Shown here piece by piece: positions 11,901 to 22,797 of a stretch of DNA of 64,000 nt. The stretch lies in NCBI GenBank assembly GCA_022376925.1, contig JAIOJX010000025.1, positions 137,785,301 through 137,849,300 on the forward strand. Reading direction: 5' to 3'. This DNA comes from Tragulus kanchil. Taxonomy: Eukaryota > Chordata > Mammalia > Artiodactyla > Tragulidae. Under the pieces are notes generated by a model. That model was not told the origin of the DNA and did not search any database. It saw only the letters and a list, made by a program, of their open reading frames with translations. Position 1 is the first letter of the stretch. Each line of letters begins with the position of its first letter. Made by a program: the position numbers and the translations under genes.

Positions 11901-13452
11901 CTGGTTTTTAAAGTTCACTTTAGCAAAATTTTAAAAAACCCAAATGATCACCGTATGATCTAAATATATTTGTTTTCCACGTTCACTATTCAGGGAAAAA
12001 ACTATTCAGAATAACCAGTGTTTCGTTTTGTTTCTGTTTTTAAAAGTGTAAGTAAAAAGAAAGTCTCTTCTCTGCCACACCTATACCTGCTGGTCAGGAT
12101 TCTTCCAATAGTCCACACTCTCTCCAGAAATATACAGAAATACACACCAACAAGGGACCAAATTCATAACTATAAATGGAAAGTACTGAGGGAAAAAGAA
12201 ACTATCACTAAAAGCAAACATTATCTAGGAAATCATTACTGGAAAACTGCTATGGATTATTACAAATCTTCCTTTTTCCCATAAACAGTTATAATCACTT
12301 CCACAGGTACTCAAAGAACTTACACTTGTCAGTACAAAGAAAAAGAAACCATTCATATATCTATTTCTTTCCAGTGATTTTTTAAGAAATAATTTTTATC
12401 TTTGAAATAGACTAAGACTCATAAGAAATTATAAAAATAGTAGAATTCTCATGGATCCTTCACCCAGCTTCCCCCAATAATAACATGTTACACAGCCTTA
12501 GCTCGTGTCAAACCCAGGTCATTGATGCTTTTCAAAGCTATTAACTCAGGTATAGTCTTTATTCAGATCTCACAAATTTTATACACATTTTTTCTTTTTC
12601 TGGTCTATTATTACATGAAGTTTTACCCTGAGTATAGATTCAAGTAATTAACACCTTAATCAGGATACAGAATGGTCCTGTTGCTACAAAGAAACTTCCC
12701 AGGGTTATGGCTTAATTGTCACACTCTTTTCCCAACACTGTCCCCACAACCACCTTCCATTACTATAACTTTGTCATTCAGAAACTGTTATATAATCATA
12801 CAGTACACAGCCTTTTGAGACTGGCTTTTTGTTTGTCCTTAAGAACCAACTTTACATTGATGTTTCTTCTCTTGGCCATGCTGTGCGCCGTGTGGGACCC
12901 CAGTTTCCTGACTCAGGGATGGAACCAGCACCCCTTGGCTTAGAAGAACAATCTCAGCCACAGGGCTGCTGGGGAAGTCCCTGCACTGGTTTTTAAAGTT
13001 CACTTTAGCAAAATTTTAAAAAACCCAAATGATCACCGTATGATCTAAATATATTTGTTTTCCACGTTCACTATTCAGGGAAAAAACTATTCAGAATAAC
13101 CAGTGTTTCGTTTTGTTTCTGTTTTTAAAAAGAGAGAGCATGACTGCAGTGTGCAATCTGGAACAAGCTACTGATGAAGGCGATTAAGAAGATGCGGCTT
13201 TGGCAAGTCAAAGCATCTTGTTTTGGCCGCCATAGACCTAGGATGACTCTGGGGTCACCGAGACCACAAGAATTTTGTGGTGAATTTCAAATAGTTGTTA
13301 CTATTTGTGGAGGGCAGACTAAGGTTTTGAAGGCAAAATTTGCAATGAGTTGAACAAAACCCTGAGCTTGATCAAATGCCAATTATTACAATATTTCTGT
13401 ATCTGTAATTAGGAACAGTGTCTAGGAAAAGGAGCTGGTTTTCACAATCATT

Positions 13453-13717
13453 TATTTATTTATTTATTTTGGCCACTTCTATTGATCTTTCATTTATTTA
13501 TCTTTGTTCTTTGGCCCATGTGGGCCTCCCATTGCAGTGGCCTCTGTCGCTGCAGAGCACCAGCTCTGGGTGCATGTGCTCCAGGGCTCTGGCTCGGTAG
13601 TTGGACACATCGGTCCAGCAGCTCCGCGGCACGTGGGCTCTTCCTGGGCCAGGGGTTGAACCGGTGCCCTTGCACTACAAGGCAGTGCCTTTACCCACGA
13701 ACCACCAGGGAAGCCCT
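13453..13717 (-). repeat. CHR-type SINE (copy 1)
   Basis: Reverse-oriented CHR element: TTTATT-rich tail, then GGCCACTTCTATTGATCTTT, CACATCGGTCCAGCAGCTCC, ending CACCAGGGAAGCCC. It is flanked by TTCACAATCATT / TTCACAACCATT target-site duplications. Open frames of 60-100 codons inside are SINE by-products. Confidence 0.85.
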
Positions 13718-14552
13718 TCACAACCATTTCTACCATTAAAAAAGGAACACATGGACAAAGAGTCTATTAAAATATGCTTATGACTCCTTTCAGAATTATA
13801 AACGCTTGGGTTTTAAGCCATTAATGTGAAATCTGCATGAAGCTGGTCCCCACAACCACCTTCCATTACTATAACTTTGTCATTCAGCTGTATATAATCA
13901 TACAGTACACAGCCTTTTGAGACTGGCTTTTTGTTTGTCCTTAAGAACCAACTTTACATTGATGTTTCTTCTCTTGGCCATGCTGTGCGCCTGTGGGACC
14001 CCAGTTTCCTGACTCAGGGATGGAACCAGCACCCTTGGCTTAGAAGAACAATCTCAGCCACAGGGCTGCTGGGGAAGTCCCTGCACTGGTTTTTAAAGTT
14101 CACTTTAGCAAAATTTTAAAAAACCCAAATGATCACCGTATGATCTAAATATATTTGTTTTCCACGTTCACTATTCAGGGAAAAAACTATTCAGAATAAC
14201 CAGTGTTTCGTTTTGTTTCTGTTTTTAAAAAGAGAGAGCATGACTGCAGTGTGCAATCTGGAACAAGCTACTGATGAAGGCGATTAAGAAGATGCGGCTT
14301 TGGCAAGTCAAAGCATCTTGTTTTGGCCGCCATAGACCTAGGATGACTCTGGGGTCACCGAGACCACAAGAATTTTGTGGTGAATTTCAAATAGTTGTTA
14401 CTATTTGTGGAGGGCAGACTAAGGTTTTGAAGGCAAAATTTGCAATGAGTTGAACAAAACCCTGAGCTTGATCAAATGCCAATTATTACAATATTTCTGT
14501 ATCTGTAATTAGGAACAGTGTCTAGGAAAAGGAGCTGGTTTTCACAATCATT

Positions 14553-14818
14553 TATTTATTTATTTATTTTGGCCACTTCTATTGATCTTTCATTTATTTA
14601 TCTTTGTTCTTTGGCCCATGTGGGCCTCCCATTGCAGTGGCCTCTGTCGCTGCAGAGCACCAGCTCTGGGTGCATGTGCTCCAGGGCTCTGGCTCGGTAG
14701 TTGGACACATCGGTCCAGCAGCTCCGCGGCACGTGGGCTCTTCCTGGGCCAGGGATTGAACCGGTGCCCCTTGCACTACAAGGCAGTGCCTTTACCCACG
14801 AACCACCAGGGAAGCCCT
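14553..14818 (-). repeat. CHR-type SINE (copy 2)
   Basis: Second copy of the element at 13453 from duplication 6, with few differences (GGGATTGAACC here, GGGGTTGAACC in copy 1). Confidence 0.85.
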
Positions 14819-14945
14819 TCACAACCATTTCTACCATTAAAAAAGGAACACATGGACAAAGAGTCTATTAAAATATGCTTATGACTCCTTTCAGAATTAT
14901 AAACGCTTGGGTTTTAAGCCATTAATGTGAAATCTGCATGAAGCT

Positions 14946-16094
14946 AAATGTTAATGAGTTGAATCAGTTCTTCATGGCAGAAAAAGTATTTGTGGAGAAT
15001 AAAAGAATAATTCAGATAAATGACTTCCTAAAGGGCTCTTTGTAGCATAAATACCCGGTAACTATTTAGTCAGTTTTTAGGTATGTGTAAATGGGAATGC
15101 CCAGCTAAACAACTATGGTAGCAGTCACATCTCCCAGGGGCTTCCCAGCTGGCAGCTCTCCATTCCCACAGGCTCCTGTAACAACTTCTGTCAGTGAATC
15201 TGGCCTTCAGCCTGAACCAGCTGCTCTGAAGCTCTTCACCCACTCTTCTGTTGATCATCCCCCTCCCCCTTTCAAACTTCCCGTTCTAACCTTGGTCGTG
15301 CTGCCTGGGGCTCCCTTAGGTGAACTGCCTTGAAAGTATCCAAATTTTGTGAGGGTCCAACACCCTAGGATGTCCTTGGACACATGGATATGCACGGATG
15401 AGTCCCTCCACTGTTCACATGAAACTATCACAACATTGTTAATTGACTATCCCCCAATACATTATTTTGGTATTAAAAATTAAACATTTTTAAAAATAAA
15501 TCCATCAAAAGAAGAAAAGTACCCTAGGGGATCCTTCTTCAGCTTCTCCAGCTGTACTAGCAGAGGCCAGCAGTCTGTCAGGACACAGAGACCATCAGAT
15601 TCCAAGTTTAACCTAAAAATCACAGCCTGTCTGCACATGTCCAGATGTCCAAGAGACACTGCAGCTGGACAGGCCCAGTGATGTGGAAGAGGTCTTCACA
15701 AGGGGTAGCTAGTGAGGGGTTAACCCAGCCGTGAGGAGGATCCCATGGTTGAGAGGCGAGAGAAGGATATACCCAGAGGGCATGGTAATGCGGGGTAGGT
15801 AGTGGCCCTGCCAGAAGGCAGGCAGACAGATGGCCACAGAGAGGCACAACATCAAGTGGTCATCCCTAAAGGACAGAGCATGAGGCATTGAGGAGCTGGA
15901 AATGGCCAGACAATGGAGATCCAGCCAGCAGTCAGCGTCAGGAAAATTTGGAAGCAGATTATCGAGGCAGGAGAGGGCATGGGAACACAGCATTGTCTTT
16001 GATATTAGCACTGGAGCACAGACTGGAGTTAGAGCACAGGTATAAGGTAAAGAAGGGAAAGGGAAGGCCAATGGGCAGCCTACCAACCAGGCGC
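14946..16094. other. Single-copy DNA with an L1 tail
   Basis: No gene recognised. About 15408-15490 ends in the ruminant L1 3' tail pattern (GAAACTATCACAACATTGTT followed by an A-rich tail). The 125-codon minus-strand frame at 15709-16086 has no recognisable family features. Confidence 0.5.
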
Positions 16095-16262
16095 TTTGAT
16101 CTCATTTAATCCCCACAACAATCATGCAAACTAGGAATTACTGTCCCCATTACCCAGGAGAGAAAACTGAGGTTCAAAGAGGCTATCTAGTTTTTCCATC
16201 ACCACACAGGGAACGTGTGGAGTAGCAGAATTTGAACTCAAGACAGTCTGACTCCAAAGATA
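16095..16262 (+). repeat. MIR SINE
   Basis: Diverged MIR core in forward orientation: TTTAATCCCCACAACAATC, CCCCATTACCCAGGAGAGAA, AACTGAGGTTCAAAGAGGCT, AATTTGAACTCAAGACAGTC. Confidence 0.85.
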
Positions 16263-16394
16263 TTCCTGCTATATTCACATTGTCCTACTGATGATGATTT
16301 AATACCAGCTCTTTGAGAGCACAGCCCCAGTGCATAGTTCTCATGCCATTTGTTTTTTTCCTCCTTAGACTCTATTATATCATAAATTAGAGAC

Positions 16395-16605
16395 TTTTAA
16401 GGGCTTCCTTGGTGGCTGAGCGGTAAAGAACTGCTTGCCAATGCAGGAGATGTAGGTTTGATCCCTGAGTTAGGAAGATCCCCTGGAGAAGGAAATAATA
16501 GCCCACTCCAGCATTCTTCCCTGGGAAATCAAATGGACACAGGTGTCTGGAAGATTGCAGTGCACAGGATCGCAAAAGAGTCAGATACGACTTAGTAACT
16601 AAATG
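16395..16605 (-). repeat. Bov-tA SINE (copy 1)
   Basis: Reverse complement of Bov-tA: starts GGGCTTCCTTGGTGGCTGAG with tRNA-Glu-like GGTTTGATCCCTGAG, continues AGATCCCCTGGAGAAGGAAA, and ends AAAAGAGTCAGATACGACTT. Second copy at about 17598-17808. Confidence 0.85.
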
Positions 16606-16636
16606 ATAACAAAGATACTTAAAAACAGCCTGAAAT

Positions 16637-16920
16637 TGAGCATCCCTGGTGGTCCAGTAGGTAAAGAATCTGCCTTGCAGGACAAAGGGCACCAGTTGGA
16701 TCCCTAGCCTGGGAAGATCCCATGTGTCGCATAGTAGCTGGACCCATGTGTCCAATTACAAGCCAGCGCTCTGGAGCACAGGCGCCCAGAGCTGGTGCTC
16801 TGCAGCGAGAGAGGCCACTGCAATGGGAGGCCCACATGGGTCAAAGAATAAAAAAGATGGATGAAAATAAATATAAATAAAAGGAGGCATGATGAGGAAA
16901 AGAAAAAAAAAAGTTAAAAA
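16637..16920 (+). repeat. CHR-type SINE (copy 1)
   Basis: CATCCCTGGTGGTCCAGTAG start, CHR body and A-rich tail, flanked by a duplicated AGCCTGAAAT (16627-16636 and about 16928-16937). It sits directly beside the Bov-tA element. Confidence 0.8.
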
Positions 16921-17839
16921 GAAAAATAGCCTGAAATCACTTCCAATGGCTCTGGGAGGGGGAGTAGAGTCAGCCCCATTTGGGAATGGTATTTGGAGGC
17001 AGCAGAGTGCTGGATGAACAAGTCAGACCGCTTGGCTTCTGAAAGGTCCACAGAAGACAGAGGAATATCAAAAGCAGAGACCAAAACATGAAGAATGGAG
17101 CTGGGGTATGTCTGGTGATCCCAGGTTGACTGCAGAAAACTAGACTCCTCCAATGACCTCTTCTCCGCAACCCACAGGCACATAGTGGGGACGAGTGGCT
17201 TTAACAGGCAGCTGGTTTCAGCCCTAAGAGATTGGGAGGAGGATATGTAAACTTACTGGATGGGGGTTGGGGGGCACAAATATCCATTGTAATTCTCTTG
17301 ACTTTTAAAAATTAAGCTTTATCAAATACAAAGGCATTTTTAAGATCGCTGAAAATAGTATAGTTTCAATGGATTTCTAGTTTTCCTCTTAACTTTCTTC
17401 CTTTCAATAAAAATACTTCATGTGCTTATATAATACAAATATTTCCAAGTAATCAGACAGTAATCAGTATCCTTTCCAGTTCTGATCACTGACAACACTG
17501 GAAAGTCCAAGCAGTGTAATTTTTTAAATGAAGGACAGAAGTTTATTTGGTATTTTAGTGCACCACCTTAGACTCTATTACATCATAAATTAGAGACTTT
17601 TAAGGGCTTCCTTGATGGCTGAGCGGTAAAGAACCGCTTGCCAATGCAGGAGATGTAGGTTTGATCCCTTAGTTAGGAAGATCCCCTGGAGAAGGAAATA
17701 ACAGCCCACTCCAGCATTCTTCCCTGGGAAATCCCATGGACACACGTGTCTGGAAGGTTGCAGTGCACAGGATCACAAAAGAGTCAGATACGACTTAGTA
17801 ACTAAATGATAACAAAGATACTTAAAAACAGCCTGAAAT

Positions 17840-18122
17840 TGAGCATCCCTGGTGGTCCAGTAGGTAAAGAATCTGCCTTGCAGGACAAAGGGCACCAGTT
17901 GGATCCCTAACCTGGGAAGATCCCATGTGTCGCACAGTGGCTGGACCCATGTGTCCAATTACAAGCCGGCGCTCTGGAGCACAGGCGCCCAGAGCTAGTG
18001 CTCTGCAGCGAGAGAGGCCACTGCAATGGGAGGCCCACATGGGTCAAAGAATAAAAAAGATGGATGAAAATAAATATAAATAAAAGGAGGCATGATAAGG
18101 AAAAGAAAAAAAAAGTTAAAAA
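17840..18122 (+). repeat. CHR-type SINE (copy 2)
   Basis: Second copy of the element at 16637, with scattered substitutions (for example CACAGTGGCTGG for CATAGTAGCTGG). Confidence 0.8.
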
Positions 18123-18829
18123 GAAAAATAGCCTGAAATCACTTCCAATGGCTCTGGGAGGGGGAGTAGAGTCAGCCCCATTTGGGAATGGTATTTGGAG
18201 GCAGCAGAGTGCTGGATGAACAAGTCAGACCGCTTGGCTTCTGAAAGGTCCACAGAAGACAGAGGAATATCAAAAGCAGAGACCAAAACATGAAGAATGG
18301 AGCTGGGGTATGTCTGGTGATCCCAGGTTGACTGCAGAAAACTAGACTCCTCCAATGACCTCTTCTCCGCAACCCACAGGCACATAGTGGGGACGAGTGG
18401 CTTTAACAGGCAGCTGGTTTCAGCCCTAAGAGATTGGGAGGAGGATATGTAAACTTACTGGATGGGGGTTGGGGGGCACAAATATCCATTGTAATTCTCT
18501 TGACTTTTTAAAAAATTAAGCTTTATCAAATACAAAGGCATTTTTAAGATCGCTGAAAATAGTATAGTTTCAATGGATTTCTAGTTTTCCTCTTAACTTT
18601 CTTCCTTTCAATAAAAATACTTCATGTGCTTATATAATACAAATATTTCCAAGTAATCAGACAGTAATCAGTATCCTTTCCAGTTCTGATCACTGACAAC
18701 ACTGGAAAGTCCAAGCAGTGTAATTTTTTAAATGAAGGACAGAAGTTTATTTGGTATTTTAGTGCACCACCTGGTGGACTGGTTAATAATAACAGCCCAG
18801 AACAAAAGTGAATCAAAATGTCTGAAACA

Positions 18830-19097
18830 GGGCTTCCCTGGTGGTCCAGTGGGTAAAGAGCCCGCTTTGCAGGGCAAGAGACACCGGTTCGATCACTGGC
18901 CGTGGAAGATCCCACGTGTGGCAGAGTGACTGGGGCACTGTGTCCAATTGGGAGCCTGCACTCTGGAGCGCATGTGCCCCAAGCCAGTGCTCTACAGCGA
19001 TGGAAGCCACTGCGATGGGAGGCCCACACATGCCAAAGAATAAAGATGTATGAGAGATAAACAATGACTTAGAGGCAAAAAAATAAAATAAAATAAA
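18830..19097 (+). repeat. CHR-type SINE with target-site duplication
   Basis: Starts GGGCTTCCCTGGTGGTCCAG with a well preserved B box (ACCGGTTCGATCAC) and CHR body, and ends in an AAATAAAATAAA tail. Flanked by CAAAATGTCTGAAACA at both ends (about 18814 and 19099). Confidence 0.9.
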
Positions 19098-19706
19098 GCA
19101 AAATGTCTGAAACACCAGGTGATGGATCCCTGTGAGGCGCATTCCATCTAGTTCCTCCTCTTAGGCCCTCATTCTTTTCCTCTCTCCTCCTATCTCTCGT
19201 TCACCTGCGGCCCAATCTCTCCGGCCTCTGCTGACACTTTAAGCCTGTCCTGCCCCATCAATACTGCTGAATCCTCAGAGTGACAAAGGAGCCTGCTAAC
19301 CTATGCCTGATTTCAACAAATCTAAAGTAGAAAGCTCAAGTAGAAAGGCAAATATACTTGAAGTTGCAAAGTTCAGCTTCTTCCAGAAACTGAATGTTTT
19401 TGCTCAGGGATAGGTTTGTGTTTTCCAAGGAGGAGTTTTCGTTGGCTTGTTTTACATAGAGTCACTCCATTAGAACACCTCATTCATATTTTATTTGTAA
19501 ATAATGACTAACATTGACTAACTTACCATGTTTCAGCCAGTTGTCCTGATCTAAATTCCTAACTTGCCGGGCCAGCCGGCAGTCGAACAGATCCTGAAGA
19601 GAGTGGCAGATAGGCTAAGAAAAGAAAGAAGGACAGAAAAGATGGGGTTGAGAGGGACAGCAAGAAGGCAGACAACTCTACAGGTTGCTGACAAGTTGCT
19701 GACAAG

Positions 19707-19712
19707 TTTATT
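19707..19712 (-). promoter_or_regulatory. Polyadenylation signal AATAAA of the solo LTR
   Basis: AATAAA on the minus strand, about 16 bp past the TATA box. Just downstream is an 11-bp tandem duplication (GTTGCTGACAA twice on the plus strand, 19684-19706). Confidence 0.65.
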
Positions 19713-19727
19713 GAATTCGCTCATCCC

Positions 19728-19734
19728 TTTTATA
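19728..19734 (-). promoter_or_regulatory. TATA box of the solo LTR
   Basis: TATAAAA on the minus strand, followed by GGGATGAG. It lies between the U3 repeat array and the AATAAA signal, where a retroviral promoter is expected. Confidence 0.65.
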
Positions 19735-19752
19735 CTTCAACAAGTAATTGTG

Positions 19753-19874
19753 TACACGTGCTTTAGGCCAGGTGTCGATCATAACACGTGCTTTAGGCCA
19801 GGTGTCAATCATAACACGTGCTTTAGGCCAGGTGTTGTTCATAACACGTGCTTTAGGCCAGGTGTCGATCATAA
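19753..19874. repeat. 4 x 30-bp tandem repeat in the LTR U3
   Basis: Four head-to-tail 30-bp units, each with ACACGTGCTTTAGGCCAGGT and a variable GTCGATC / GTCAATC / GTTGTTC part. Each unit contains the E-box palindrome CACGTG (19755, 19785, 19815, 19845). It resembles U3 enhancer repeats; enhancer activity is inferred. Not a CRISPR array: there are no spacers. Confidence 0.9.
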
Positions 19875-20105
19875 ACTAGGTGTTACCTCCTGGTGTGTTA
19901 ATACAATGGTTCTGGGTCATAATGCCCCTCAAGCCCTGTAAAGAGGCTCCAGGTGTTCTTTATGATAGCTAAGGAACGTCTTCACAACACCTGGGGTGGC
20001 GGGACAGAGAGCTATGCTGTTATCAGCCCCTGTTGCCAGGGCAGCTCCCAGGCTATGTTTCCTTAAAGGAAACCCCCTGAAACAGGGCAGCTCCCCGCAC
20101 TAACT

Positions 20106-21097
20106 GACTTTTGAGAAAGAGAATGCTCATTTGGGGCAAATGTCTTAGAAAAATCTCTGATCTCAAATGACCCACAAGTTATATGAATGAAAGGGAGGAG
20201 ACAGAGCAAAGACATTGGGAGTGGTGGAGACTGGGGACCTGGAGGCCTCGTGACTTGTCGCATTACATTAACCTGATCTATCCAGCTCTTCCCGGTTATT
20301 AAAGGGAAGCCAAAAAAAACCCCCAAAAAACCCTCTATTTGTATAAGAGATCTTTCTGTGTTTAAATGTTAGCAAATTTTCCCAAAATGTCTATAGTTCA
20401 GAAGTGGCCCATAGGTCAACCTCTGGTTTGAAGCTGTCGGATTGGGGGCTTCATTCACTAGATGATAGAATATGAGTAATTAAGCCGTCTACATCCAAAA
20501 CCCAGTCTCTGATCAGATCACTCTTTCCATGCCTGAGGACCTCTACCACGCTCAGTCAGCAAGTCTGTATATTCCTCTGTTCCTGGACAAAGTCTTTTCA
20601 CAGAACCATGGAGAGTTAAGATGTCCTGGCATTAACCTTCTTATCCCTGTGACTATATGTGCCTTGAAATAATCCAAGGTTCAGATTTTAGCCCCAACTA
20701 GAAACAGTTGAGTAGAGCTGGGAAAAGTAGCTGTGGCACTCAAAGGCTTGAAGTTCGCACTGCATTTCCAGACACATTAATATGCACATTTTAAAATGTA
20801 TTTAGGCTAAAAATACCTTAACTCTAATTTGGGCCATCTTACTCTGCAGTAAAGCTTCCTCATTCAAACACTTTAACAGGGGGACTAGAAGCAACCAATC
20901 ACTACTTGATTTAGGAAAGATATTGACATCATTTACACATTTTAAAGAGAAAACATTAACTTTCTTCCTCAGAGTTTTCTGGGGAACAATGGGGATTTCT
21001 TATTCTTTATTTTGGCATGGAAATAACTCACAGAGGACACAGTCATGATACTGTAAAAACAAGTATCGTGGCAAACAAGAATTGAAAAATGTCTGTT
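20106..21097. other. Single-copy DNA, nothing recognised
   Basis: No gene, no clear repeat family and no tandem structure seen downstream of the solo LTR. Confidence 0.5.
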
Positions 21098-21675
21098 TTC
21101 TTGGGTTGCCATGACAAATAGCATAGGCTGTGTGACATAAACAACAGAAATCTATTTCTTCACAGTTCTGGAGGCTAGAATTCCAAGATCTAGATGCTGG
21201 CTAATTTGGTTCTTTTTTTTTTCTTTACAGAGTTTTGTTGTTTACTGCCACATATAAACCTGAATCAGCCATAGGTGTACACATGTCCCCTCCCACTTGA
21301 ATTTCTCTCCCATCTCCCTATGCAGCCCACCCCTCTAGGTCGTTACAGAGCCCCTGTGTAAGTTCCCTTAGTCTTATAGCAGATTAACGGATTTGGCTCT
21401 TGATGAGGACTCTCTTCCTGGCTTCCAGGCAGCCACCTTCTCTCTTTGTCCTTACATGACCTTTCCTCATTGCATGTGCATGGAGAGAGCGCCCTCTGCT
21501 GTCTTTTTTTTTTTTTGGTAAGACCCTGTTCCTACCAGATAGGTCCTTACAACCTCATTTAACTTTACTTCCTAAGGAATCCTATCTCCATTCACAACCA
21601 TGCTGGGAGTTAGGACTTCGACATATGAATTGGGCGGGGCGGGGGGGGGAAACCCAAACATTCAGCCCATAAGAA
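21098..21675 (-). repeat. Ancient LTR-like repeat split by an L1 fragment
   Basis: TTGCCATGACAAATAGCATA, TTCTTCACAGTTCTGGAGGC and GACTTCGACATATGAATTGG, with AACATTCAGCCCATAAGAAA at the far end, match the reverse complement of an old mammalian MaLR-like LTR. The middle (about 21208-21385) is foreign L1 sequence. Confidence 0.5.
21208..21385 (-). repeat. L1 3' UTR fragment
   Basis: T-run followed by AGAGTTTTGTTGTTTACTGC, CCTGAATCAGCCATAGGTGT and CCACCCCTCTAGGTCGTTAC: the reverse complement of the 3' end of ruminant L1. It is inserted within the older repeat at 21098-21675. Confidence 0.75.
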
Positions 21676-22039
21676 AGGAGCTCCACTGTACTTCTTCATC
21701 ATTGCAGGCTGCCTCCTGAAATCATAATAATTAAAACATCTCCATTTTTAAAATTATAAATTGTAATGTGGGATTCTTTATTTTAGCCAAATTGCTTTCA
21801 AATCCCTTTACCTTGACCGACAATTTTTCTCAAAGTCTAATAGGTATACTTGCAGTTACCGTTAGATTTTTGCTAGCCTTTCATAATGTTTCAACCTGGT
21901 CTCTGAAACAAGTCTTCCTTTATTACTAAATAATTTCCAAGTTTTAGCTTTCCTGAAACTTTAAACAATAAACTTCATTGTTTACTTATAATGTAAACAA
22001 CAGGTATGACTTCAGAAGTCACTTCAGAACCCTAGGAAG

Positions 22040-22190
22040 TGGGAATTACCTAGTGGTCCAGTGGCTAAGACTCTGTGCTCCCAATGCAAGGGGCCCAGGT
22101 TCAATCCCTGGTCAGGGAACTAGAGCCCACATGCTACAACTGAGATCCAATGTGGCCAAATAAATATAAATAAAATATAGAAAAAAAAAA
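22040..22190 (+). repeat. tRNA-derived SINE (SINE2-1_BT-like)
   Basis: CTAGTGGTCCAGTGGCTAAG, GCTCCCAATGCAAGGGGCCC, GGTTCAATCCCTGGTCAGGG and an AAATAAATATAAATA + poly(A) tail. Partly diverged. Confidence 0.8.
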
Positions 22191-22558
22191 AAGAACTCTA
22201 GGAAGTCTTCATTTTATAATTCTTATCATGAGCTTGGAAGTAACAGCAATCAATTTTATCTTTTTTCTTTGGGAAATGAGCTACCTGACCAAACAAATCT
22301 GGTTTTGAAGAATAATAACTTGTCATATTTTCAGTTATTTGTGCTTTTTTAAAAATAGAATCCCTTTAAATATTTATATGAAAAAAAAACAGAGCAAAAT
22401 GACTTCAGGTACCAGACATTAGTCAGCGGTCTTGCTCCTCCCACTTGCCCCTGTCAGCCACGTCCATCCTACCCTCAGGCTACAGCTGATTACTGGACAG
22501 CTGACCCAAGGCTGGAATGGCCGGGTCAGATTTCTATTTTTTCCTCACAGGAATTAGG

Positions 22559-22797
22559 AAGAAGGACAGAGAAAGCCTAAGGCAGTAAGATATGAATGCT
22601 GGATTTGAACAGATTTGTCAGTCAAGGACACCATCAGAGGGCAGTGCAGATGAGTCATGCCCGGGACAGCCAAGAAAGCAGCTCTCACAGACTTCAAGGG
22701 AAATGAAGCAGGTGCACAGAGCAGATCAGAGCAGAGACAAGCGGTCCCTGCAACCTAGAAAACTTTCTCCACGGTTCCAGTTCTCATCCTCCTGAGC
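22559..22797 (+). repeat. Left arm of a 239-bp inverted repeat
   Basis: Matches the reverse complement of 23202-23439 with about nine differences including one 2-bp indel (about 96 percent identity). Loop about 404 bp. No repeat family recognised in the arm. Confidence 0.9.

Larger units (their letters stand above)
10961..13130. repeat. Tandem duplication 5 (period 1085 bp)
   Basis: Block 10961-12045 is directly followed by its copy 12046-13130. The downstream part of the second copy is duplicated again (duplication 6), so the sequence around 11650-12045 occurs three times. Confidence 0.95.
12740..14945. repeat. Tandem duplication 6 (period about 1100-1106 bp)
   Basis: Block 12740-13844 recurs at 13846-14945. 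The first 200 bp of copy 2 have small losses (for example AGAAACTGTTATA shortened to AGCTGTATA near 13885). The remainder is almost identical. Confidence 0.95.
16363..18772. repeat. Tandem duplication 7 (period 1203 bp)
   Basis: Block 16363-17565 is directly followed by 17566-18772. Base substitutions between copies fall mainly in the Bov-tA and CHR SINEs (about 17 in 430 bp). The rest differs mostly in homopolymer length. Confidence 0.95.
19565..20099 (-). mobile_element. Solo LTR of a class II (betaretrovirus-like) endogenous retrovirus
   Basis: A 535-bp element begins TGCCGGG and ends CCCCGCA on the plus strand. It is bracketed by perfect 6-bp direct repeats CTAACT (19559-19564 and 20100-20105), the usual 6-bp duplication of class II ERVs. 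Read on the minus strand it has a U3 with a 30-bp tandem array (19753-19874), a TATAAAA box (19734-19728) and, only about 16 bp further on, an AATAAA signal (19712-19707), followed by U5-like sequence. AATAAA between TATA and the expected start fits a very short R, as in betaretroviruses. No primer-binding site or internal viral sequence follows, so it is a recombined solo LTR. The 125-codon plus-strand frame across it is incidental. Confidence 0.85.

Noticed and set aside
15709..16086. 125-codon minus-strand frame
   Set aside because: No family features. It overlaps the start of no known transcript signal, and the following MIR argues for non-coding DNA.
16395..16480. tRNA-like segments with A- and B-box motifs in many places
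   Set aside because: All are the tRNA-derived heads of Bov-tA, Bov-A or CHR SINEs. None folds into a complete tRNA gene context.
19753..19874. Regular 30-bp repeats resembling a CRISPR array
   Set aside because: Units are directly adjacent with no spacers, inside a retroviral LTR in a mammalian genome.
19564..19941. 125-codon frame with a repeated CFRPGV peptide
   Set aside because: It lies antisense across the solo LTR. The peptide repeat is the translated 30-bp U3 array.
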